64,000 bases of DNA, from positions 99,177 through 163,176 of the forward strand of contig NW_019775710.1 of NCBI RefSeq assembly GCF_001039355.2, in the 5' to 3' direction. The translations under genes were made by a program, and so were the position numbers. A model generated the notes under the pieces. The model searched no databases, was not told the DNA's origin, and saw only the letters and a program-made list of their open reading frames with translations. Positions 44,701 to 49,592 of the stretch are shown here, one piece after another. The DNA is from Lingula anatina. Taxonomy: Eukaryota > Brachiopoda > Lingulata > Lingulida > Lingulidae. How positions within the stretch are numbered: position 1 is the first letter of the stretch; every line of letters begins with the position of its first letter.

Positions 44701-47070
44701 TCAAGTAAATCTCAAATGAAAATTTCAACTTTTAAGCATATATCTTTACAAGCAAGTTACAAACCTTTAAAACACAACCCCTGTATATATATATATTATA
44801 GGTGTACATGTGTCAACAACACAAAAGAGACAGTGTGCAAAGTGCAGAAAATATTTCAAGGACAGTGAACACGTCATACCGAAAGATAAGTGGGTAACAC
44901 AATAACAGCTAAACATTAGTAGAAATATAAAGAATAAGCTTAACAATTCAAAAGTCATAAACTTAAAGTGGAAATAGTGATAAGATAAAAGGAAATTTAT
45001 AAAATAAGATTTTTAGAGATCAGGAGAAAACTACATGCTAAGTTTAAGAATACTCTAAGAACTCCGCTTGACTATTGTAGCTGAATGCACCAAACACAAC
45101 TAAATTAGCCAATCTTCAGAAACCAAATGAAAAGCAAATTGAAAATGAAAGTGCCTAGCAAATTATGCTTGCAACATGACCTGTGAGTTAACTTTCTTGT
45201 CATACAATCAATCATGCCAATACCAATATATCAATTGCAAGCAAATCTGCTACATCTAGTCTCTATTACTTAGTCTACATTTTATAATGCTGTACACGAG
45301 AAGCTTAATAATGCATGCTATTTACTATAGCTACTTGGCTAGATACATTATTTCTTAATTTGTTTGAAATATTTTAATATTAAAATTATTAATTAAAATA
45401 GTAATTAGAGATATACCAAAACTGAGAAAATTAAAGAAAAATGAATTCAGTTATGTTAAATTCATGAATTTTAGATGTGAGAAAAGGAATGTGCTACAAG
45501 GTGAAAAACAGGATCACACTTAAAATTAATTGTTAGTTTCGTTCAAGAAAAAGTTGAATACCAAAGTGGATTACCACTTCCATTCATTAGTATAAATGAT
45601 AAATTTTAAAAAGTTTGTAATTTTTTTAGGTCTCGTTCTTTTGAAAAAGTACTTTTCACAACAGCAGTTGTAGATAACTGAGTAAAACACTGTTAAAAGC
45701 AAAATACATAGGGAAATATTATTGACGTGACATCAGTGCACTATCATTTTTAAGTTCTATGCAGCAGTAACACACTTTCATTTATAAGAAGCATAAAACC
45801 AAACTACATCATACAATTAAGAAATAATTCCACTGTGTTTATGATATATTTAAATATAATATGTACACAGGTATTATTGCCTCTGTTTAGCAAACTCTTA
45901 CCTCCTCCGCCATCCTTTTCTACATGCATGGGAGAAAACAAATTGATACAAGCGGGTTAAAACAAATGCAGCATGAACTTTGGGAAAACAGAAGTGTCCA
46001 CTGAGCTCACTCTGATATTATTATTATTATCTTTTTTTTTTTTTAATTATTTAGCCATTTGCTTTAAAAGCTACAGTCGTAACTATTTTTAGATGTACCA
46101 AGTGACTAAAAAAATGCTGTTTTTATCCAAGATATTTTTTTCCACAGAGTGGGATGGGGCAAAATTTGTCAATTATCAGTTAGCATAACTGTAGAGAAAA
46201 CTAACATGAGTGAGCCCAGAAAATAAGCATTCAAAAAAAAAAAAATCCACATCATTCATAAGAAATAAAATCAACCATCATTACCATACACTAAATACAG
46301 TCTGCATTCAGGACAATAATTTTCGCAATTACTCAAAAGAATGCAATGAATTTTAACACATGCCTGTCTGCAACTGAAATGCCAATCAACAATGAACCGT
46401 TTCACAGAAAATTCAAGTCAAATCTCATGTCAGTATATAAGCAACTTGACATGCATTTTGAGGTTAAGGATTCAATCAACATCTGAACAGCAGCTACTTA
46501 ACTCGGCAAACACTTTACAGTTCCCTTAAGCTTTAATAAGCCATTCAAACAAGTTAACAAGGATGTGGCCTTAATAATCAATATACTATTCATTTCCTTC
46601 TTCACTTAAGTGTCTTATATTACAGCAAGAGCATATTTGAAATTGTCTCATGATCAATTTAGAAAAAAAAAAAAAACGGTAAAGCATAACAAATAACAAA
46701 ATCACAATTCCTCTGGTATCCTCTGCACAAACAATAAAGTTAATTCCCTCCATAAAATCATTTTATATAATTAAATTGTTCCAATCATAAATTGGGATCC
46801 TTGTATTCCATGCTTCCCCTTTTTTTGAGCCTATCTCCATGATGATAAAAATGAAATGGTAAATAAAAACAATGTGATATATGACTTATATATATATATA
46901 TATATGACGTCTCTTCAGACTGGGGCACTCACCTTCCTTTCCTCTCTTCTTTCGATCCTCATCTGGCTCGTCGCCCTCCCACATGGGCATTGAGATAGAG
47001 TAGTGGAGAATGAGGGTCCATATCAAACCCAGGATCAGCTTCAGCTTCTTGTCCACAATATCTGTACTGT
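7182..47070 (-). CDS. FLN: filamin gene, multi-exon, partial at both ends
   Basis: Filamin is a large homodimeric actin cross-linker that ties cortical F-actin to membrane receptors and signalling proteins. I see about thirty exons on the minus strand: the end of CH1, CH2, thirteen Ig-like filamin repeats, hinge 1 and the start of the following repeat. Each exon is bounded by AG and GT, and reading phases agree from exon to exon, which fixes the chain. Typical repeat signatures recur: AYGPG at the start, DNGDGT-like turns in the middle, and P-SPF near the end. The missing parts are the first half of CH1 with the start codon (right of 47070) and the rest of the rod with the dimerisation repeat (left of 7182). 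Introns not listed separately are mostly 0.2-0.65 kb, and I see nothing in them beyond simple repeats. The gene is probably the single invertebrate co-orthologue of FLNA/B/C. Confidence 0.97.
7379..7519 (-). CDS. FLN: alternative exon A of the repeat after hinge 1
   Basis: A 141-nt exon, phase 1 both sides, acceptor TTGCATTTTCCAG, donor CCA G/GTAAATC. It encodes [20 protein letters not shown], then [20 protein letters not shown] and NKQPIPG. It matches GEVRMPSGKVAQPTITDNKD of vertebrate repeat 16. It is followed after only 56 nt by a homologous exon of equal length and phase. Confidence 0.93.
7520..9461. other. filamin intron before the A/B exon pair
   Basis: A 1.9-kb intron with no exon-like segment visible. 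It contains one complete inverted-repeat element (9108-9277). Confidence 0.7.
9108..9277 (-). mobile_element. MITE-like element, family 1, copy a (170 bp)
   Basis: Starts CAGGGGCCAATTGAGGC and ends CTGGATCTGCCCTTG, imperfect terminal inverted repeats, flanked on both sides by the 5-bp duplication ATAAT (9103-9107 and 9278-9282). It is the reverse complement of the copy at 21610. It has no coding capacity. The CAGGGGCGGAT-type end with a short duplication resembles hAT-related non-autonomous elements, but the superfamily is inferred. Confidence 0.85.
9462..9561 (-). CDS. FLN: filamin exon: end of hinge 1 and first strands of the next repeat
   Basis: A 100-nt exon, phase 0 in, phase 1 out (GTG GAA G/GTGAGA). 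It encodes a helix-like stretch ([16 protein letters not shown]) followed by [15 protein letters not shown], which corresponds to the FDLVIPFTIKKGE strands that open vertebrate repeat 16. The acceptor region reads TTTTAG-ATTACAG-CAG, three possible sites: the first keeps phase 0, the other two need a phase-1 donor. I chose the first because the known upstream hinge exons end in phase 0. Confidence 0.88.
9562..11079. other. hinge intron
   Basis: A 1.5-kb AT-rich intron with an A run at 10071-10093. A 9-nt exon-like segment near 10395 was too short to support. Confidence 0.6.
11080..11118 (-). CDS. FLN: hinge microexon 3 (39 nt)
   Basis: Thirteen codons, [13 protein letters not shown], phase 0 both sides. 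The acceptor has an excellent polypyrimidine tract (CTCTCTCTTCTCTCCTCTAG); the donor is AAG/GTATACG. Phase 1 contains a stop. Together with its neighbours it gives a charged, helix-prone hinge segment. Confidence 0.65.
11367..11399. repeat. T33 homopolymer
   Basis: Run of about 33 T in a hinge intron. It could be the tail of an old retroposed copy on the minus strand, but no body was recognised. Confidence 0.85.
11972..11995 (-). CDS. FLN: hinge microexon 2 (24 nt)
   Basis: Eight codons, AVETEEEL, phase 0 both sides, acceptor GTACAAATTTTAG, donor TTG/GTAAGAA. The other two frames are worse (phase 1 contains a stop). The acidic peptide would continue smoothly into the next hinge exon. Confidence 0.6.
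14045..14071 (-). CDS. possible 27-nt hinge microexon
   Basis: A segment with acceptor GACCCATCACTCAG and donor GAAG/GTGAGAC reads ADFAAEVKE only if entered and left in phase 1. In phase 0 it hits TGA. It would need a phase-shifting partner exon or the second acceptor of the exon at 9462. A stronger T-rich acceptor further upstream (ending at about 14095) would give a 50-nt exon of uneven phase. Confidence 0.2.
17419..17430 (-). CDS. possible 12-nt hinge microexon
   Basis: Four codons (SKHR in phase 0) between GCTTTGCAAG and the strong donor GTAAGTAC. The donor is convincing, the acceptor is moderate, and the tiny size makes chance likely. It is frame-neutral in the phase of the neighbouring hinge exons. 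The purine-pyrimidine (GA)n run lies directly downstream. Confidence 0.22.
18131..18169 (-). CDS. FLN: hinge microexon 1 (39 nt)
   Basis: Thirteen codons, [13 protein letters not shown], phase 0 both sides, which matches the phase of the exon before it. The donor AAG/GTGAGTG is strong and the acceptor is AATTCTCTCAAG. The basic, Pro/Gly-containing peptide fits a flexible hinge. It is frame-neutral, so it may be optional. Confidence 0.7.
18599..18843 (-). CDS. FLN: filamin exon: repeat 13, last repeat before hinge 1
   Basis: A 245-nt exon, phase 1 in, phase 0 out (CAG AGA/GTGAGT). It encodes [40 protein letters not shown] and [15 protein letters not shown]. It corresponds to vertebrate repeat 15. 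The usual P-SPF ending is replaced by PGGEF, so the last strand differs from all other repeats here. Confidence 0.96.
19154..19343 (-). CDS. FLN: filamin exon: repeat 12, rest
   Basis: A 190-nt exon, phase 0 in, phase 1 out. It encodes [38 protein letters not shown] and GDATKCVIS. The VPTGDASKC-type ending marks the junction between repeats 14 and 15 of vertebrate filamins. Confidence 0.97.
19651..19804 (-). CDS. FLN: filamin exon: end of repeat 11, start of repeat 12
   Basis: A 154-nt exon, phase 2 in, phase 0 out (ATC CAG/GTGGGT). It completes [20 protein letters not shown] and continues with [20 protein letters not shown], matching GVPASLPVEFTIDAKDAG of vertebrate repeat 14. Confidence 0.96.
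20164..20287 (-). CDS. FLN: filamin exon: repeat 11, second half
   Basis: A 124-nt exon, phase 1 in, phase 2 out (CCC AAC AG/GTATGA). It encodes [20 protein letters not shown] and [10 protein letters not shown]-like closing strands ([12 protein letters not shown] region). It is one of few phase-2 junctions in this gene, matched exactly by the next exon. Confidence 0.95.
20794..20958 (-). CDS. FLN: filamin exon: end of repeat 10, start of repeat 11
   Basis: A 165-nt exon, phase 1 both sides. It encodes [20 protein letters not shown] and the opening strands of repeat 11 ([31 protein letters not shown]). Confidence 0.96.
21347..21559 (-). CDS. FLN: filamin exon: repeat 10, main part
   Basis: A 213-nt exon, phase 1 both sides. 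It encodes [40 protein letters not shown] and KFAEQDIPG. It belongs to the highly conserved class of repeats with GGLGL-(A/T)-EGPSEAK, which in vertebrates bind integrin tails and other partners. Confidence 0.97.
21610..21776 (+). mobile_element. MITE-like element, family 1, copy b (167 bp)
   Basis: Terminal inverted repeats CAGGGGCGGATCTAG and CTAAATCCGCCCCTG, flanked by the 5-bp duplication TGTAT (21605-21609 and 21777-21781). The interior (GACAGTCTCCCAAATTATC, CCATCTTCCAGAAGACCC) is shared, inverted, with the copy at 9108. It lies in the intron between filamin repeat 10 exons. Confidence 0.88.
22174..22284 (-). CDS. FLN: filamin exon: end of repeat 9, start of repeat 10
   Basis: A 111-nt exon, phase 1 both sides. 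It encodes [20 protein letters not shown] (end of repeat 9) and [12 protein letters not shown] (start of repeat 10). The CDP-R motif is diagnostic of vertebrate repeat 12. Confidence 0.96.
22554..22622. repeat. (AT)n microsatellite
   Basis: About 34 uninterrupted AT units, 17 bp from the donor side of the exon at 22639. Confidence 0.95.
22639..22812 (-). CDS. FLN: filamin exon: repeat 9, main part
   Basis: A 174-nt exon, phase 1 both sides. It encodes [19 protein letters not shown], which matches GVFREATTEFSVDARALT of vertebrate repeat 11, and [14 protein letters not shown]. The acceptor has a pure run of about 19 T. The donor (GTGGGTATT) is followed 17 nt later by a long AT dinucleotide run. 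Confidence 0.96.
22813..24185. other. intron between repeat 9 exons
   Basis: A 1.4-kb intron. Its right end next to the large exon is a degenerate minisatellite (23890-24165). Nothing coding was seen. Confidence 0.65.
23890..24165 (+). repeat. degenerate minisatellite next to the large exon
   Basis: Many diverged copies of a roughly 20-30 bp unit with the core GTCATCA--TTATGCATAG. It ends about 20 bp from the donor of the 657-nt exon. Confidence 0.7.
24186..24842 (-). CDS. FLN: filamin large exon: repeat 7, Pro/Glu linker, repeat 8, start of repeat 9
   Basis: The longest exon (657 nt), phase 1 both sides. It holds the body of repeat 7 ([12 protein letters not shown] to GQEIPKSPF), then a low-complexity linker of about 30 residues with four Pro-Val/Pro-Glu motifs ([20 protein letters not shown] and more), then complete repeat 8 ([43 protein letters not shown]), then the opening strand of repeat 9 ([15 protein letters not shown]). 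The fused exon suggests past loss of introns. Plus-strand open frames over this exon are shadows. Confidence 0.96.
25466..25690 (-). CDS. FLN: filamin exon: end of repeat 6, start of repeat 7
   Basis: A 225-nt exon, phase 1 both sides. It encodes [20 protein letters not shown] and [18 protein letters not shown] (repeat 6 end), then [14 protein letters not shown]. That last segment resembles the start of vertebrate repeat 8 (LDLSKIKVSGLG) rather than repeat 7, so one repeat appears absent here. Confidence 0.95.
26079..26199 (-). CDS. FLN: filamin exon: repeat 6, first half
   Basis: A 121-nt exon, phase 0 in, phase 1 out. It encodes [20 protein letters not shown] and [12 protein letters not shown], matching the [10 protein letters not shown]...FTVDC segment of vertebrate repeat 6. 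Confidence 0.96.
26423..26680 (-). CDS. FLN: filamin exon: repeat 5
   Basis: A 258-nt exon of 86 whole codons carrying nearly the whole of repeat 5 in one piece, from [20 protein letters not shown] through [20 protein letters not shown] to IPNSPYR. The KPVKHT/KFVKHT motif is specific to this repeat in filamins and anchors the numbering. Confidence 0.97.
27033..27120 (+). repeat. 30-bp tandem repeat, three copies
   Basis: ATGCCATTGGAGGCAATGG, ATGTCACTGGAGACAATGG and CTGTCATTTGAGGCAATGG at 27033, 27063 and 27093. It begins 10 bp from a filamin exon donor. Confidence 0.75.
27130..27323 (-). CDS. FLN: filamin exon: repeat 4, second half
   Basis: A 194-nt exon, phase 1 in, phase 0 out (TCC AAG/GTAAGG). 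It encodes [40 protein letters not shown] and [10 protein letters not shown], then the DASK linker to repeat 5. The donor is followed within 10 nt by a 30-bp tandem repeat (27033-27120). Confidence 0.97.
27672..27792 (-). CDS. FLN: filamin exon: repeat 4, first half
   Basis: A 121-nt exon, phase 0 in, phase 1 out. It encodes [20 protein letters not shown] and [12 protein letters not shown], the opening strands of repeat 4. Vertebrate repeat 4 has the same GPGLEGG...ADFVVE pattern. Confidence 0.96.
28093..28229 (-). CDS. FLN: filamin exon: repeat 3, second half
   Basis: A 137-nt exon, phase 1 in, phase 0 out (TTC AAG/GTATGG). It encodes [20 protein letters not shown] and [11 protein letters not shown], the closing strands of repeat 3. 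Confidence 0.96.
28551..28688 (-). CDS. FLN: filamin exon: repeat 3, first half
   Basis: A 138-nt exon, phase 1 both sides, acceptor ATATTCCAG, donor GTAAGTGGG. It encodes [20 protein letters not shown], nearly identical to the [12 protein letters not shown] segment of vertebrate repeat 3, and [11 protein letters not shown]. Confidence 0.96.
30987..31350. repeat. degenerate inverted arms around the candidate cassette
   Basis: The left arm (about 30987-31056) and the reverse complement of the right arm (about 31265-31350) share ATTGGG, CTTTG-GTAAC-TAG, GTCAAT-ATGA and ACTTGAC in the same order with gaps. This suggests an old fold-back element with about 200 bp between the arms. Ends and duplications could not be fixed. 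Confidence 0.4.
31060..31251 (-). CDS. candidate 192-nt cassette exon between filamin repeats 2 and 3
   Basis: Not recognised. An open stretch of 64 codons has an acceptor (GTTTTCACCATAG) and a donor (ACAG/GTGTGTG). Starting and ending in phase 1, it would insert in frame between repeats 2 and 3. The product has no filamin signature; it contains [19 protein letters not shown] and [15 protein letters not shown], and four Cys. It sits between degenerate inverted arms (about 30987-31056 and 31265-31350), so it may instead be the interior of an old mobile element. The open frame starts upstream of the putative acceptor, so it may also be chance. Confidence 0.3.
31375..31575 (-). CDS. FLN: filamin exon: rest of repeat 2
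   Basis: A 201-nt exon, phase 1 both sides, ending GCA CCA C/GTAAGTG. It encodes the second half of repeat 2, including [19 protein letters not shown] and [14 protein letters not shown]. The next certain exon is 2.7 kb away at 28688. A phase-compatible candidate cassette (31060-31251) lies just downstream in that intron. Confidence 0.96.
31819..31981 (-). CDS. FLN: filamin exon: end of repeat 1, start of repeat 2
   Basis: A 163-nt exon, phase 0 to phase 1. It encodes [19 protein letters not shown], the last strands of repeat 1 with the KSPF signature, then [17 protein letters not shown], the first strand of repeat 2. Confidence 0.96.
32523..32600 (-). CDS. FLN: filamin exon: repeat 1, middle
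   Basis: A 78-nt exon of 26 whole codons, phase 0 both sides, acceptor TTTCAG, donor GTTAGT. It encodes [20 protein letters not shown], the central D-E strands of repeat 1. Its weak donor and small size could make it skippable without frame loss, but skipping would break the Ig fold. Confidence 0.95.
32601..34902. other. intron within repeat 1
   Basis: A 2.3-kb intron. I see short AT runs near 34840 and a small duplicated motif (TTGACTATAAC) near 33870; nothing coding. Confidence 0.65.
34903..35021 (-). CDS. FLN: filamin exon: repeat 1, first half
   Basis: A 119-nt exon, phase 1 in, phase 0 out (GAA CCT/GTGAGT). It reads [19 protein letters not shown] and a GRGTVEVII segment, matching the IEPTGN...FTVET strand pair of vertebrate filamin repeat 1. 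Confidence 0.95.
35519..35666 (-). CDS. FLN: filamin exon: end of CH2 and start of rod repeat 1
   Basis: A 148-nt exon starting in phase 0 with TTG ATC AAG and ending phase 1 at GGA CCA G/GTGAAT. It encodes [18 protein letters not shown], the last CH2 helix and exit segment, then RVRAYGPG, the opening strand of filamin repeat 1. The acceptor is TTCTAG, directly preceded by an (ATT)n microsatellite instead of a normal polypyrimidine tract. Confidence 0.97.
35671..35728. repeat. (AAT)n microsatellite
   Basis: About 19 AAT units placed directly against the acceptor of the exon at 35519-35666. Confidence 0.95.
43435..43468. repeat. (TTTTG)n pentamer run
   Basis: About seven units of TTTTG in the CH2 intron. 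Confidence 0.9.
43698..43795 (-). CDS. FLN: filamin exon: middle of CH2
   Basis: A 98-nt exon entering in phase 1 and leaving in phase 0 at CCA CAG/GTGAGA. It encodes [10 protein letters not shown], then the helix [13 protein letters not shown], as in all filamin CH2 domains. The intron downstream of it (43697 to 35667) is 8 kb. Confidence 0.97.
43796..44449. other. intron within CH2
   Basis: A 654-nt AT-rich intron with no feature seen. Confidence 0.6.
44450..44578 (-). CDS. FLN: filamin exon: first part of CH2
   Basis: A 129-nt exon, phase 1 to phase 1. It encodes [12 protein letters not shown] and [19 protein letters not shown], the start of the second calponin-homology domain, which matches filamin CH2 closely. 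Acceptor is TATATTCAG, donor GTTGGTGC. CH2 supports CH1 in actin binding and holds many disease sites in vertebrate filamins. Confidence 0.97.
44579..45901. other. intron between the linker microexon and CH2
   Basis: A 1.3-kb AT-rich intron. Short AT run at 44784-44798; nothing else seen. Confidence 0.6.
45902..45919 (-). CDS. FLN: 18-nt microexon in the CH1-CH2 linker
   Basis: An 18-nt exon lies between CH1 and CH2, with acceptor ...TTTTCTCCCATGCATGTAG and donor GTAAGAG. In the running phase (1) it adds six residues, giving EEKDGGG before the glycine of the next exon. Skipping it also keeps frame, so it is probably an optional cassette that changes linker length and flexibility in the actin-binding domain. 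Both splice sites and the phase support it; no transcript was available to confirm use. Confidence 0.72.
45920..46932. other. intron between CH1 exon and the linker microexon
   Basis: A 1.0-kb AT-rich intron with A and T runs and a short (TA)n at 46888-46904; nothing else seen. Confidence 0.6.
46933..47070 (-). CDS. FLN: filamin exon: C-terminal half of CH1
   Basis: Begins in phase 1 after a TTGCAG acceptor and ends ...AAG GAA G before GTGAGTG. It encodes [19 protein letters not shown], the most conserved helix of the first calponin-homology domain of filamins, then an acidic/basic stretch ([15 protein letters not shown]) that is the CH1-CH2 linker. CH1 makes the main contact with F-actin. 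The preceding exon, which should carry the start codon and the FTRWCNEHL-type motif, was not found anywhere to the right. Confidence 0.97.
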
Positions 47071-47175
47071 CTGCAACACCAGATACAACATATTAAGTAA
47101 GGTGGATGTTTGTGAAAATTTCTACATGATGTTATGTTTGAAGATTAAAAAATATCTTTGAAATTGCACTTGTAA

Positions 47176-47275
<100 letters not shown>

Positions 47276-48568
47276 CATCTTCATCTACGTTCAATAGATA
47301 CGATCAAAAGACATTATATATAAATATATTTTTTTAATTCAACAATGGCTGGAATGCTGCATGATTTTCAAGAAGAAAGTATGCACATTTTTAATTACAC
47401 TGTAAAAATACCAACTTCAATTATTGCCGCATTTCCAATACCCACATGATAGTATTTAGAAACCCCTTCACTATTTAAAGTATTTATTTTATTGTAAAAA
47501 GCCTGTCTGATAGGAAATATATAGGCGTATATATTTCACAATGAAGTCCCATCCTCATAACACAAGAAACCACTCAGCACTCAGGAATCTTTTTAACACC
47601 CAGGTTCTACCTTAGCTGAAGTCTAGCTGGGAGACATGTCGAAAATCAATTGGTGCTGATACCTAATGAATCATTTTTTATCTACCCCACTGCTTGTCAT
47701 CAATTTAAATACTAAGCACAATTACTCTTTGGAATCAACTTAGATTTCTTCTACTCCCACTTGCAAGCTACCAAATGAAAAGTAGTATTGAATTCACACC
47801 TAACCATTTTTTTTTTCATGAAAAATGCCATCTTAGTTAGGAAAGTATCATCAGTAACCTAGACTATATTTCATCATGTTTTTTATCCAAAGCAAAGGAA
47901 GCCAGTTCCTTACCCAGATAGATGGAGAATCTACATGTAAACAAGTTTAATGACTGCTCCACCAGTCAGCTTTGCCATTTAACAACAAAAACAAACTATA
48001 AATCAGTCATCTCTATGCACAAAGGATTAAAACTACCACAGTGTTTAGTAAAATATTCTAAAATATAGTTTGCATCTAGCCACAAAATCTCAGAATTATC
48101 TTAAAGGCAGTAAAAAAAAATTCAGGTTGAAGAGGGAGGGCGAGAGGTCCTTCACAAGATATAGTTCAAATAAAACTTAATATGATGACAAAATATTTTA
48201 CTTTAACCTCAAACAAACGAACACAAAAAAGTCTGTGTGCATAAAATATATAGAGGCATAATCAGTATTCATGGGGCGAATGCATCTCAAATAGAACACT
48301 TCTCCTATTCTATATTGTATCTACATGGTGTAACAGTGATATAAAACTATTTTCATTGCTTCCATCCTGTCTGTGTAGATAGTATTTATAATTCATAAAA
48401 TTATTGAAGTTTGGTTTAGGATGTAATTCAGCTATTGAACATAAATCTCTTTGTATGAAAAAAATGGAAAATGTGTGTATTGTAGTCTGTGCTATTTTGA
48501 GATAGATTTAGCTACAGTAAAAATAAAAAGTCATTTTTTTTCACTAAAATATTCAATCAAACATAATT

Positions 48569-48618
48569 CAGGCGATAATTTGGAAGACTGTCAGAAAATA
48601 TCTCTGGATCCGCCCCTG
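48569..48618 (-). mobile_element. MITE-like element, family 1, internally deleted copy (50 bp)
   Basis: Begins CAGGC and then continues with the last 45 bases of the family (ATAATTTGGAAGACTGTC to GATCCGCCCCTG). It is flanked by TAATT on both sides (48564-48568 and 48619-48623), so it moved or was deleted as a unit with both ends kept. Confidence 0.75.
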
Positions 48619-49317
48619 TAATTTGCATTAGTTTGAGAACAGTGTCTTTTTCTACCACAAGAGGTCACTCCATATGCCAAGGTAAAATCAACTGGCACAG
48701 GAAAAAATAAATATAGGTTGATAAACAAACAGAGTGAATAAATCTAAGATACTGCATTCATAACTGTACAAAGGTGAAAGGGTTGCAAGGGGGCGAACTC
48801 ATTGATGATGCTGTGCTTATCAGAATACTTCAAATATTTGTGATTTATCTAAACAAATTCTCTTTACAAACTAAATTCAAGGCAAGAGGAGTGCAGATAA
48901 CACTGTGACACTCGGACTTTTTATTTAATTTTCTGAAGTATGCCTGACCTTGTAAGAAAACAACCAGGTTGAAACACTAACACATGCCCAGGATAGTATA
49001 CACATAATGTAGCTTGGCAAGTGATGCCATGTCTTCAACCAAAGATGAAGGGGCTTTTATTCTATGTTTTTTTTTTTCTTAACATTCCCAGGAGGAGAAA
49101 GTAAGGATAAAATGCAATCTGTCAACATCCTTTACTGCAGCCAATATTCTCAATTCAGATTTTTTCATAATGATTCCCAAGTAATAATATCTATCCATGA
49201 AATAAAAACCAAATGACAAATGATATGATAGTCGTTTGGTGGTTTGTAAGAAAGAGGGGGGAGGGGAAGAGTTAAGTTTTCTACTTCACAAAGTTAATTT
49301 CTTTTAGTTTTTTATTT

Positions 49318-49391
49318 CTTATTTTTATTTTATTTATTTATTTATTTATTTATTTTTTATTTTTTATTTATTTATTTATTTTATTATATTT
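49318..49391. repeat. (TTTA)n-rich tract
   Basis: Interrupted TTTA tetramers in the 5' intron. Confidence 0.85.
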
Positions 49392-49530
49392 TTTTGCTTA
49401 CTACAATTCAACAAATTTTACATATGGTATTATTGAACCCAGGTCAGGTTAACAACTTCTTTTTAACCACCCTGCCTTTGCCAATGCCACAGCCTACACA
49501 TATACAGATCCACACTGACCATTAATTTAG

Positions 49531-49592
49531 TGGTCAGTATGGGGTCAGTCAGCATGGCATTGCGGTCAGTATGACATTGTGGTCAGTGTGCA
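49531..49592 (+). repeat. short tandem repeat of GGTCAGT
   Basis: GTGGTCAGTATG-type units repeat about four times within 60 bp. Confidence 0.5.
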
